Assembly (NCBI GenBank): GCA_964388275.1 | Contig: CAYLZD010000025.1 | Coordinates: forward strand, 1-64,000 | Direction of reading: 5' to 3' | DNA from: JARYLZ01 sp964388275 | GTDB lineage: Bacteria; Bacteroidota; Ignavibacteria; SZUA-365 | DNA length: 64,000 nt | In this document: positions 1 through 9,700 of the stretch, one piece after another | Numbering within the stretch: position 1 is the stretch's first letter | Layout of the letters: the number at the start of each line of letters is the position of its first letter | Position numbers and translations under genes: made by a program | Notes under the pieces: model-generated | What the model was told of the DNA's origin: nothing | Seen by the model: only the letters and a program-made list of their open reading frames with translations | Databases searched by the model: none

Positions 1-1854
1 AAACCGCGGATAATCGCCGACCGGGGGCTTTCGCTCTGTCCCGGGGATTCCGTGAAACTCGAGGTCGCTTCATTCGCTGCATCCTATGCCTGGTCTACGG
101 GCGACAGCGGCCGGCACGTCATAATCCGCGCTCCCGGACTATACAGCGTGTCGGTGGTGGATTGGAACGGCTGCCACGCCCGCTCCGATACCGTGGAGAT
201 CGTTTCCGGGTGGACCGATCCTTCGAACATAGTCGGCCCGCGCAAAATCTGTCCCGGCGCGCGCGCGCAATTCTCGGTTTCCGACACGCCGGGCGCGCTG
301 TACGAATGGTCCGCGACAGGAGGTGAAATATCTGGAAGCGCGGACTCTTCGGCTGTGACGATACTCTGGAGAAATGCAGGGACGGGAAGAGTGAGCGTCA
401 AAGTGTCGCATCAGCTCTCAGGATGCATAGGCGTAGCTTCGACGGACGTCGATATCAGGACGCCGAAACCGCCCGGTCTGACGGTATCCGGGAGGGCTTT
501 TCCGTGCGAGGGCGATACCGTCCGAATCGCTGTTGCGGATTCGTTGTGGACATCCTTTGCATGGAACACAGGCGATACTACTCGTTCGATAGCCGTTACT
601 CGCAGCGGCCGGTATTTCGCGCACGCTTCAAATGGCGACGGTTGTGAAGCGGATTCGGATACGGCCGAGGTGTTCTTCGCGGCGGGTCCTGCCCCGCGCA
701 TATCAGGCCCCGACAGCGTCTGCGCGGGCATGCTCGCGCAATACAGCACAACCGGGGTTCAGAGCCACCTTTACGAGTGGACTGTCACCGGAGGCGTGCC
801 GGTATCATCGAGATTCTCATCGGACATCACGGTGCGTTGGCACAATCAGTCCGAAGGCCGACTGTCGGTCAGGGAAACCGACGGGAACTGCGAGGGCACG
901 GCATTCGCCTCGGTGACGATCTCGAGCATTGAAAAACCCGTGTTGACCATGGCCGGGAACACCGTCATCTGCGAAGGAGATTCCGTGATTCTGGAGGTCC
1001 CCGATGGGTATGCGGCTTACATGTGGAACACCGGATCCGTCACGAGAAGGATCGCGGCAAGAACTGCCGGCGCGTATTGCGTGACGGTTGCCGATGCTTC
1101 GGGATGCTCGGCTGAGTCCGACACTGTGCGGGTCGTAGTACACGCCTTGCCGGCGCCGCGTCTCGGCATCACTGGATCGACGTCATTTTGTCCCGGTGAT
1201 TCGGTATTACTTGATGCCGGCGATGGTTTCATTTCATACGTCTGGTCCGACGGCTCCACCGGCCGCCTTCTCGTCGCGAGGAAAACGGGAAGCTTCCATT
1301 GCGGCGTCACCGACACGAACGGATGTTCGGGAGCGACGGACACGGTTTCCGTAACCGTACATCAGGGACCGCCGAAGCCCGTAATCGTCAGGACCGGCGA
1401 CACTCTCGGCACGGACGAGGCGTCCCGTTGGCAGTGGTATCTGGACGGCGCCGCGATCAGCGGAACGAATTCACGAAGCATCCTCATAAGCAGGACAGGC
1501 AAATACAAGGTTGAAGTGTCCGATTCGAACGGCTGTAGAGCGGTATCGGATGAATTCGATGTGGCGGTGCTCGGCATTGAACCTCCCGCCGCGCAATCGC
1601 GCCCGTCACTGGAGATTTTTCCCGAACCTCACGGCGCATCGTTCACCTTGATCGTGAAGCCGGTCCGCGCGGAAGTCGATGCTATCCGTGTATATGATGT
1701 GTACGGAAGGGAAGTGTATGATGAGCCTATCGCCCTGCAAGCCGTGTCCAACCGATTGCAGGTTTCCTTGCGCGGATGCGCTTCCGGAATCTACCTGGTC
1801 GCATTACATTTGCGTTCAGGTGAAATGATGACGCGAACGACAAGGATCAGATGA
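1..1854 (+). CDS. C-terminal part of a giant T9SS-exported Ig/PKD-repeat surface protein (5' end outside window)
   Basis: The frame is open from base 1, so the gene begins upstream of the window. The visible 617 residues consist of alternating Ig-like and PKD-like modules. One module type repeats the pattern CEGDSV or CPGDSV, then an aromatic-W-NTG or W-SDG turn, then SGC or NGC with SDTV; the other carries YEW..TGG. Each module has a pair of cysteines, likely a disulfide. The last ~80 residues (around LEIFPEPHGASFTL, VYDVYGREV, ASGIYLVALH) fit a T9SS type A sorting domain, although the usual YPNPF is replaced by FPEPH. Such proteins are known as cell-surface adhesin or stalk proteins in Bacteroidota; the ligand is unknown. 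The stop overlaps the next start by 4 bases (ATGA), implying translational coupling. Confidence 0.8.
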   Translation, partial: KPRIIADRGLSLCPGDSVKLEVASFAASYAWSTGDSGRHVIIRAPGLYSVSVVDWNGCHARSDTVEIVSGWTDPSNIVGPRKICPGARAQFSVSDTPGALYEWSATGGEISGSADSSAVTILWRNAGTGRVSVKVSHQLSGCIGVASTDVDIRTPKPPGLTVSGRAFPCEGDTVRIAVADSLWTSFAWNTGDTTRSIAVTRSGRYFAHASNGDGCEADSDTAEVFFAAGPAPRISGPDSVCAGMLAQYSTTGVQSHLYEWTVTGGVPVSSRFSSDITVRWHNQSEGRLSVRETDGNCEGTAFASVTISSIEKPVLTMAGNTVICEGDSVILEVPDGYAAYMWNTGSVTRRIAARTAGAYCVTVADASGCSAESDTVRVVVHALPAPRLGITGSTSFCPGDSVLLDAGDGFISYVWSDGSTGRLLVARKTGSFHCGVTDTNGCSGATDTVSVTVHQGPPKPVIVRTGDTLGTDEASRWQWYLDGAAISGTNSRSILISRTGKYKVEVSDSNGCRAVSDEFDVAVLGIEPPAAQSRPSLEIFPEPHGASFTLIVKPVRAEVDAIRVYDVYGREVYDEPIALQAVSNRLQVSLRGCASGIYLVALHLRSGEMMTRTTRIR

Positions 1855-2993
1855 AGTTCCGAAGAGATTCAACTCGAGTCGGCGGCCCGGCGGACAGGAT
1901 ATTTCCCGCAGGATGGATTTTCACATTGCTCATCATCGCGTTCTTTATTCTCTTTTCCAGCCACGGCAACGGAAGGAATGAAACGGCGGATTTTATTTCC
2001 GGCATTCCCCCGGATGACACCTGTCTGACGGTTACGGCCGTCGGCGACATCATGATGGGCTCCACCTTCCCCGAGGGCAGCCCCATGCCTCCGGACGGCG
2101 GCGCCGCTTTATTCGCCGATGTCCGGGATGTGTTGCGGAAGGGAGAGGTCGTCTTCGGCAACCTCGAGGGGCCGCTTCTCGATGGAGGACGCAGCGTCAA
2201 ATGCGAGAAGGATCCGAGGAACTGCTACGCCTTCCGCACGCCGTCCTCCTATCTCGCGAATCTCGTCGATGCCGGTTTCAATCATTTGAGCATCGCCAAC
2301 AACCATGCTCTCGACTTCGGTGAGCAAGGAAGGGCGAATACGATCCGCCTGCTCGACAGCGCGGGCATACGCTGGTCGGGACCGCCGGGAACCTGGGCGC
2401 TGTTCGAAGTAAAAGGCCGTAAAATATCCTTCATCGCCTTTTCCTACGACGAAAATTCCAACAACCTGCGAGATTCGCCGGAGGCGCGCCGTCTCGTGAG
2501 GAAGCTCGCGGGTGAGAGCGAAATCGTGCTGGTATCCTTTCACGGCGGCGCTGAGGGCGCAAAACATCAGCATGTCCCGCAAGGCGAGGAGACCGCTTTC
2601 GGAGAGAAGCGCGGGCGTTTGAGGGAATTCGCCCGGGCCGTTGTCGACGCCGGCGCCGATCTGGTGCTCGGACACGGGCCTCACGTAGTGCGCGGGATGG
2701 AATTGTACAAGGGGCGGCTTATCGCGTATTCTCTCGGCAATTTCTGCACATGGGAAATGTTCAATCTGAACGGTCCCAACGGACTGTCGCTCATCCTCGA
2801 AGCCCGGCTCGGTCCGGCCGGCGTATTCGTGGAAGGCCGCGTGCATCCCGTGCGCCAGCAGAAGCCCGGGATCCCTTTCCGTGATTCCGGCGCGGAGATA
2901 CTGCCCCTCGTGAAAATGTTGACCCTGGAGGATTTCTCCGGAGGCGGACTGTATTTCGGAGAAGACGGCCGGCTTGCGCCTGCCGGCGGTTGA
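1851..2993 (+). CDS. CapA-family (PGA_cap) metallophosphatase-fold protein, membrane-anchored
   Basis: A 380-residue protein with an N-terminal membrane anchor (about residues 21-37) followed by a CapA/PgsA domain. Family motifs occur in order: GDIMMG (residues 65-70), GNLEG (103-107), ANNHALDFG (149-157), SFHGG, LGHGPHVV and YSLGNFC. In the family these Asp, Asn and His residues form a calcineurin-like metal site. CapA homologues take part in poly-gamma-glutamate synthesis or export, but many Bacteroidota members have no capB/capC partner; none is seen here, so the substrate is unknown. The start overlaps the stop of the upstream surface-protein gene by 4 bases, so the two are probably one operon. 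Length is normal for the family. Confidence 0.85.
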   Translation: MKFRRDSTRVGGPADRIFPAGWIFTLLIIAFFILFSSHGNGRNETADFISGIPPDDTCLTVTAVGDIMMGSTFPEGSPMPPDGGAALFADVRDVLRKGEVVFGNLEGPLLDGGRSVKCEKDPRNCYAFRTPSSYLANLVDAGFNHLSIANNHALDFGEQGRANTIRLLDSAGIRWSGPPGTWALFEVKGRKISFIAFSYDENSNNLRDSPEARRLVRKLAGESEIVLVSFHGGAEGAKHQHVPQGEETAFGEKRGRLREFARAVVDAGADLVLGHGPHVVRGMELYKGRLIAYSLGNFCTWEMFNLNGPNGLSLILEARLGPAGVFVEGRVHPVRQQKPGIPFRDSGAEILPLVKMLTLEDFSGGGLYFGEDGRLAPAGG

Positions 2994-3079
2994 AGCGGCA
3001 GTAGGAATGCAACTTCGGATTGTGCGCGGCGTAAACCGGCATTGTCGGATCAGGATATGAATATTGAAGGCTTTGGACA

Positions 3080-3766
3080 ATGAATACCGCGGAAGATCAC
3101 AGAGCAATACGCAGGAAGGCCTTTGTGCGCATGACGGCCGCGTGGATACTCCTTCCCGCATTTTTTCTTGTAACGGGCGGTTCCTTGCTGTGGTGGGAAG
3201 CGTGGACCTGGTGCGCGATCACTTTGGCGCCGATGACGGTTTTTTTAGCATGGATAGCAGGGAAAGATCCGGAGTTCATGGCCCGGCGGCTCAAAATGCG
3301 CGAAACGGAAACGACTCAACGCCGCATCATGCTGGCGGGCGTGCCCATATATCTGCTCGCCTTCGGAATACCCGGCTTCGATAACCGTTTCGGTTGGTCT
3401 GAAGTGCCGCTGCCGGCCGTATTAATTGCGATGGCCGTTTCACTCGCGGGTTATCTGCTGATACTCAGGACCTTCATGGAGAATCGCTGGGCGGGCAGGA
3501 CCGTGGAAACAGGCGATGGACAGCAGGTGATCACTACAGGCCCTTACGCCAAGGTCCGCCATCCGATGTACGTCGGCTTCCTGTTGATGTACCTCGCTGC
3601 GCCTGTCGCTCTCGGATCCTGGTGGGCCGTGTTGCCCTCCATCGCGTACATTCCTGTGATCGTAATCAGGATAATAAATGAGGAACAGGTCCTTTTACGT
3701 GACTTGAAGGGCTACGAGGAATACCGGAGCAGGATCAGGTACAGATTGCTGCCGCATGTGTGGTAG
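3080..3766 (+). CDS. Isoprenylcysteine carboxyl methyltransferase (ICMT)-like membrane methyltransferase
   Basis: A 228-residue polytopic membrane protein with about five hydrophobic segments. The C-terminal third carries the ICMT/phospholipid-methyltransferase signature: TGPYAKVRHPMYVGF near residues 153-167 and a closing EEQVLL...YEEYRSRIRYRLLP segment. In this superfamily the RHPMY and EE regions bind S-adenosylmethionine at the membrane interface. The natural substrate of bacterial members is generally unknown. The gene lies 86 bp after the CapA-like gene on the same strand and is convergent with the next gene, leaving 21 bp between the two stops. Confidence 0.8.
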   Translation: MNTAEDHRAIRRKAFVRMTAAWILLPAFFLVTGGSLLWWEAWTWCAITLAPMTVFLAWIAGKDPEFMARRLKMRETETTQRRIMLAGVPIYLLAFGIPGFDNRFGWSEVPLPAVLIAMAVSLAGYLLILRTFMENRWAGRTVETGDGQQVITTGPYAKVRHPMYVGFLLMYLAAPVALGSWWAVLPSIAYIPVIVIRIINEEQVLLRDLKGYEEYRSRIRYRLLPHVW

Positions 3767-3787
3767 CGGCCGCGCGAACATGCCGCT

Positions 3788-5950
3788 TCACTCGCTGCCG
3801 CCCGCAAGGCGCTGCAGCGCGGAGCGGGCCTCGCGCTCCCGGTCCCCGGAGAGACCGTTGGCGATCGCCGCCTGAAGCAGGGTTGCCGCGGCGCCGGGAT
3901 CCTTCCCGGACGAAGCGATATAGGATCCCAGCGTGTATAACAGCATCGGCTCGCGCGGATACAGACGTACGCCTTCCTCCAGCGCGGCAAGCGATGCGCC
4001 GAAGTCTCCCAGTATTGCGCGCGCGTTGCCGAGCAGCAGAAAAAGACGCGGCTCCCTGAAACCTCCGTCCATGGATTTCTCGAGAAGACGGGCGGCGCTC
4101 GCAAAATCCCTCCGCTCCCAGGCCTCCAACGCCGAGATGGAAGGATACGGCTGGCCGGCGCCGGTGATGGCCGCGACCGAATTGACGTCGTTTTCGATAA
4201 GGCGGTACTGATGTTGCGCGAATGCCGAAAATGCGATGGCCTCCGCCAGCGAATCGATCTGCGCACGGGATATGGCGTAATCCCTCTCGGCGGAAGCTTT
4301 CTTCAGCGCGGATGCGCGGTTGCTGAGTCTCGCCAGCATCCAGCGCCTTATCGTAGATGAACGCGCGGCATCCACGCTGTGCAGCGAAGCCGTTTTTGCC
4401 AGCAGCAGCGAGTAATTGGATGGATAGTCGAGTATCTCGATTTTTTTCATCGAGAGTTCTATGTCTTTATTCTGGTCTCCTTTGTTCTGATAATACTTCC
4501 GCAGCGCTTCGTATCCGCTCAACGCATAATCCCTGTACATGTGCCCCTCATCGATGGGGAGTATCCGCTCGAAGCGGGCGGCAGCCGCTTCGGAATCCAA
4601 ATGCAGCGTTATCCAGGGTAGCGTAAAAACAAAGGAAGCGGCCGCGTATGCAAGCCCGGCGCTGCGCGACCGGGCGCCGGCTGCGGTTCTGACCGCGGTC
4701 AATCCCAGAAAACCCATCGGCAGAGCCCACACTGCCGCGAGATCCCAATCCCTTGCCAGTCCGAGGGACGTGTTGGCGAAAAACAGAAAGATGAAAAACG
4801 GCGCCGCCGCCGTCAGATAAAAACGGAATTCGGGCGAGCGCGCCGTGGACCGGCGTACGGCAAGTATCGCGGCGACGGCGAATACGGATATCGGCGAGAG
4901 AAACAGCGCCGTGTTCACGAGATCCAGCAGATGATAGCGCGACAGCAGTGTGTACCATTGCACCCCCGCGGGAGTTTCAGGCGGGAGCATGGGCATCACA
5001 ATGCGCGAGTCGCCCGCGGCGAAACCCGATATGAAGTAAAGCGCGGCCGCCGCCGCGAATACGCCGGCCGACACGAGCGCAAGGCGCCGGGTGGATTCCG
5101 CCCACGCTGGAAGCGCGCCTCTGCGATGGGCGAATGCGTAAACGAACGCCGGCAGGAAGGCGAGAGCGTAATAATGCGACGCGATTGCGATGAGAAGGCA
5201 GGCTGCCGGCGCCCGGATCCCGGCAAGCCCGCGCATATGACGCTCGGCGAGTATCAGGAAAATTCCGGTCGCCACATATACCGGCAGATAGAATTCCACG
5301 TAACCCAGGAGGAATAAAGCGCCCGGCGTCCCTGCGATCAGCAGGGCCTCGGGCGTGATGCCTTCATGGCCCTCGCGTCGCCTGAGAAAAAACAGGGCCA
5401 ACAAGAGCGATACGATCACAGAAAGCGCCTGGAACGGATACAACGCCGATCCGGGCAAAGGCAGGCTCAACAGGTTGAACAATGCGGGCAGACCGCGCGC
5501 GATCGCGTAGACGGCCGCGCCCGCCAAAGGAGAGGATTTCAGGTTGAACAGCAGATTGTAGTCCAGCTCTTCACCGGCGGCGAGGCGGTGCATCTGGGGA
5601 ACGAGAAGGCCGCCGTCTCCGTAGAAGAAAGTCCGCACGGGGGCGACGAGCGCGAGCGCCGCGGAAACGATGAAAATAATCCACGCGAACGACCCGACCG
5701 CGCGGGACGAGCCGTCTTGCGCATCGATGCTTCTCGTTCGCAGCAGCAGCATCGCGGTGAACAACGGAAGCAGTGACCAACAAACATCCCAGGGAAGTCC
5801 ATACCAAGAGAGATAGTCGATGCCCCAGATCCTCTCAAACGGGAGATAGCCGCCGAGCAATCGCAAGGCCGAGGCAGCCGCTACCGCGATCATAAGAGCG
5901 GCGGCGACACGTGTGCCGTTGATTCCGCCTCCGCCTTTTCCGCTTTTCAT
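3788..5950 (-). CDS. Large polytopic membrane protein with C-terminal TPR repeats
   Basis: A 720-residue protein. The first ~430 residues contain a dozen or so hydrophobic segments interrupted by short loops rich in Arg, a layout like the GT-C glycosyltransferase-type integral membrane proteins. The linker is soluble and helical, and residues ~590-715 look like two to three TPR units (AWERRDFASAARLLEKSM, LLLGNARAILGDFGASLAAL, LLYTLGSYIASSG). I do not recognise a catalytic motif; a DD or ED pair typical of GT-C loop 1 is not obvious. Bacteroidota encode similar orphan membrane-TPR proteins of unknown function. It is transcribed divergently from lexA across a 155 bp gap that must hold both promoters. 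Confidence 0.7.
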   Translation of the reverse strand: MKSGKGGGGINGTRVAAALMIAVAAASALRLLGGYLPFERIWGIDYLSWYGLPWDVCWSLLPLFTAMLLLRTRSIDAQDGSSRAVGSFAWIIFIVSAALALVAPVRTFFYGDGGLLVPQMHRLAAGEELDYNLLFNLKSSPLAGAAVYAIARGLPALFNLLSLPLPGSALYPFQALSVIVSLLLALFFLRRREGHEGITPEALLIAGTPGALFLLGYVEFYLPVYVATGIFLILAERHMRGLAGIRAPAACLLIAIASHYYALAFLPAFVYAFAHRRGALPAWAESTRRLALVSAGVFAAAAALYFISGFAAGDSRIVMPMLPPETPAGVQWYTLLSRYHLLDLVNTALFLSPISVFAVAAILAVRRSTARSPEFRFYLTAAAPFFIFLFFANTSLGLARDWDLAAVWALPMGFLGLTAVRTAAGARSRSAGLAYAAASFVFTLPWITLHLDSEAAAARFERILPIDEGHMYRDYALSGYEALRKYYQNKGDQNKDIELSMKKIEILDYPSNYSLLLAKTASLHSVDAARSSTIRRWMLARLSNRASALKKASAERDYAISRAQIDSLAEAIAFSAFAQHQYRLIENDVNSVAAITGAGQPYPSISALEAWERRDFASAARLLEKSMDGGFREPRLFLLLGNARAILGDFGASLAALEEGVRLYPREPMLLYTLGSYIASSGKDPGAAATLLQAAIANGLSGDREREARSALQRLAGGSE

Positions 5951-6105
5951 GAAGGCAAGCTACGCGATGCGGAAAACACTTCAAAAGGCGCGGCCGCGAT
6001 TTGCGCATCGATGCTCCACCCCGCATGATATTGCTGCGCTTGCGTTTGCATCGCAGCGGGTTTATCGGTAGTTTCTGTTAGTCATACGGATAATGTGAGG
6101 ACGAC

Positions 6106-6747
6106 ATGCCGGAAAAGTGGACGGAAAACAGGAAGAAAGTGTTCGGCTTTCTCGAACGGTATTTCGAGAGGCATGACAGAGCCCCGACACTGAACGAGAT
6201 TGCCGAGGGTACACAGCTCTGGAAGCGCAGCGTGGAGATAGTTCTCAAAGGTCTCGAGCGCATGGGAGTGATCGAAATCACTCCGGGGATCAGCAGGGGC
6301 ATTCGCATCTCGGGCGGGGGTGAAGTCCGTGTGCCGCTGCTGGGCGAAGTCCGCGCCGGAGCACCCGCGCTTTCTCAGGAAGAGTCGCCGGAATTCCTCA
6401 GCTTCGACAAGCGCCTGGTTCCCTTCGAGAATCCCGTCGCGCTGCGCGTGCAGGGATACAGCATGAAGGACGCGGGCATTCTCCCCGGCGATGTCGTTCT
6501 CCTCCGCGCTCAAAAGGACGCGCGCAACGGCGATACGGTGGTCGCCTGGCACAACGGCGGCCTGACCGTGAAGACCCTTTCGCTCCAGGGCAGGCGCGTC
6601 CGCCTGCTGCCGGCCAATCCAACATACAAGGAGATGGAGGTGCGCAAGGAGGACGACTTCGCCATAGTGGGCCGCGTCATGCTCGTGCTGCGCGACCTGG
6701 GCGAGTGCTTCGATTTCCGGCCGACAGCGACAATCGTTACCCGGTGA
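6106..6747 (+). CDS. lexA: LexA-type SOS repressor, self-cleaving S24 protease
   Basis: 213 residues with an N-terminal winged helix (about 8-65) and a C-terminal S24 peptidase fold. The scissile pair is Ala84-Gly85 (EVRAGAP), the nucleophile Ser119 (QGYSMKDAGI) and the general base Lys156 (GLTVK); by direct counting these are the same positions as in E. coli LexA. In the family, RecA filaments trigger self-cleavage and derepress DNA-damage genes. The recognition-helix region (EIAEGTQLWKRSVEIVLKGL) differs from the usual proteobacterial or Gram-positive sequences, so the operator may differ too. A GAGGA Shine-Dalgarno lies 6 bases before the ATG. Only 4 bp separate its stop from the following C25 peptidase gene, suggesting cotranscription. 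Confidence 0.92.
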   Translation: MPEKWTENRKKVFGFLERYFERHDRAPTLNEIAEGTQLWKRSVEIVLKGLERMGVIEITPGISRGIRISGGGEVRVPLLGEVRAGAPALSQEESPEFLSFDKRLVPFENPVALRVQGYSMKDAGILPGDVVLLRAQKDARNGDTVVAWHNGGLTVKTLSLQGRRVRLLPANPTYKEMEVRKEDDFAIVGRVMLVLRDLGECFDFRPTATIVTR

Positions 6748-6751
6748 CCGA

Positions 6752-9700
6752 ATGCGATTCAATCGATCAACTGCTCATTACCGCTCAACGCTCATCAAGG
6801 CGCTGCCGATTTTCGGCTTTGTGTGCGCCCTGTTTCCACGTGTTTCGGCGCAAGCGCAGGAGCGGCTGCTTCGCGTCGTCAACGATCAGTACGATCTCCG
6901 CTTCGTCAAGGCGGGCGGCGTCGCGCTGACGGTTGTTCCCGGTATCGAAGCGGGGCCCGACGAAGATGCGTTCCCGGTACGCCGCGTGCTCGTTGAAATG
7001 CCCTCGGCGGATGCGGCTGTCTCGCTTCGCGGGGCCGACGAGAGTGAACCCCTTCGAGCTTTGCCTTTTTATCGGGTCCGCTGGAAACTTGCCACGGATT
7101 CGGTCCTGACTCCCGAATACTACCCCGCCGAAGCGCCCGGGCGCTCCGTGCCGCCGGCAATCCTCGCCTCCCGGCAATTCAAGCGGGACGGGCGTTTTTA
7201 CACCGAGGCGCAGGTGCCTCTGTTTTCCTGGGACGCCGGGAAGTCGGAGGCCAGATGGATAAACGCTTATACATTTGCCGTTACCGTTTCCGATGCGCCC
7301 GGACCCGCAACGGCGGAGGAACGTCCCGGCGGGTATTTCACCCAGCCGTTCATCCTGCGCTCCGCTGATCTCGACACTTTGGGAGCATGGATACCGGCTT
7401 CACGCGAGGGAATCAAATTCCATGTGCGCGAGGACGGCGTCTATGCGCTAACCGCGGAGTGGCTCTCCAGGGCGGGCGTGACCGCCGCCTCGCTCGATCC
7501 GGCGCGGCTTCGTCTGGTGAGAAAGGGAAAAGAGCTTCCACTGCTGGGCGTCGGAACGGAAGACGGCAGACTCGACGACGGTGACGCATTGATCTTCATC
7601 GGCGAGAGGAATTACGACGAGAAAGGATACAGACGTCTGCCCTCGCACATCGACGATCCCTATCCTCAATATCTCAACAAGTACAGCGATTCAGCAGCCT
7701 ACTGGTTGTTTATGGAGGGAGAACCCGGACGCCGGATTCCGGTCGGCGCTCAACCCGCAGCGCCGTCCGATACCATCGACTGGGCGTTCAAACTAATACA
7801 TCACGAACCGGAAGAGCGGCTTTTCGCCGTATCCACCGATTATGTCCGCCAGCAGGTCAGCGACTGGGGCGCCGACAAGACCTGGTTCGAGACTTGGATG
7901 CGAACCGGAACCATACACATGACATTCGAGGTCGACAACCTCAAGGAAGGAAAAAGCGCCCATGTCTGGCAGAAATCCGGAAGCTGGGCCGGGAATCCGT
8001 CAGTCAGGCCGCATCATAAGATGCTCATCGGCGTCAACGACGGCCCGGCGTTGGACTCGGTGGAATTCGACGTCAACTGGCAGGGGCTGTTGCACGGGAG
8101 AGCCCCGGCCGGACAGCTCCGCGACGGCGAGAATCGAATCGATATAACTAATGTTAAACTTTATGAAGGCGACAACGCGCTCTATCTCGACTGGTTCGAT
8201 GTGGAGTATCCGCGAAGAATGATTGCCCGCGCGGACCGCTTCGATTTCAGGTGCGACGGCGAGATGGGCGCCGGCGCCGTCCTTTTCCGCATCGATTCGC
8301 TCGCAGCGGAAAATGTGATCATTCTGCGGCGCCGGGGCGCCGATTGCGCTCAGTTGCGACAGTACTCGCTTTCGCAGTCGACACCATCCACTCTTCGGTT
8401 TGCGGATACGCTGAATCCTGCTTCTTCATATTACATAATAGCGGCCGACGCAGTGCCGCAGCCGCCTCCTGGATTTCTGAAGCGCGTTCCGGATCTCCGC
8501 TCAGACGCGGAACAGGCCGATTACATTGTGATAACCGCCGCGGGGTTTCTTGCCGAAGCCCGGCAGTACGCGTCCTTTATTGCATCCAACTACAGCGTAG
8601 CTACCCGAGCGGTGGCCGTGGAGGACATATACGACAACTTCAGTTTCGGAGTCTTCAATCCTGAAGCCGTCAAGGTGTTTCTGTTGAACGCTTATCTGAA
8701 ATGGACCCGGAAGCCGCCGCGTTTCGTATTTCTCGCGGGCGACGCCAATTACAACTACAAGGCCGCGCCCACGCCTCACACGACTAATTTCGTTCCGTCT
8801 TTCGGTTTTCCAGTGAGCGACGTATGGTACACTTCATTCGATCCGATGGCCGTCGCTCCATCGATTGCCGTCGGCCGTTTGACCGCGCACAGCGGCGCCG
8901 ATTTGCTCGCCTACATGGACAAGCACGCCCGCATGCTGGCCCTTGAGCCGGACCCGTGGGACAAGACCACTCTTCATTTCAGCGGAGGCACCAACAACCT
9001 TCCGCAGGAGAGTCTGGACGAACTCAAGCGCATGAACGACGCTATCATACAGGAAGCGGTGCGTCCCCCGCCGTATGCGGGCAGTCCCATACATTTTTAC
9101 AAAACGGCTGCGCCCCCGACGGACTTCGGCCCGTATCCGGTTTCGTGGGTCCGCGGCAAAATTGAAGAAGGCGGGATCGTTATTTCATATATCGGACATG
9201 CGGCGATCAGGACCTGGGACAATACTATCGGCGATCCCGCGCAACTCTACAACAACAGCGGCCGGACTCCTTTGGTTTCGGATTTCGGTTGTTCCACGAG
9301 CAAGTTCGCCGATCCCGACGGCATTGCCTTCGCCGAGCAGTTCGTCGTTCCTCCGGGTTCGCAGGCGATAGGTTACCTGGGCAACGCCGCCATAGGCTTT
9401 ACGACTACGGCCGCGGTCATTGGCCGGCTCTACTACGGGGCCTTGCTGAGGGACGGCCACACTGCGATCGGGGAAGCGCACCGTATTTCCAAACATGAAA
9501 TCGCCCGCCTGTACGGGACCTCGGTAGTCAACAGAGTCGCCATTCAGTCGAATGTCCTTATAGGAGATCCCATAGCCCGCCTGCCGGTTCCCACGCAGCC
9601 CGATCCCGCAATCCGGATGGATTGGATCTCCCCGGAAACCGAAATCATCACTACCGCGATGGACAGCGCGGCTTTCATACTCCGTATAGCAAATCTCGGT

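Noticed and set aside
5951..6105. Search for an SOS box upstream of lexA, including the palindrome GCATCGATGC at 6005-6014
   Set aside because: The palindrome is short and common in sequence and does not match a known LexA operator; no second copy was seen before dnaE.
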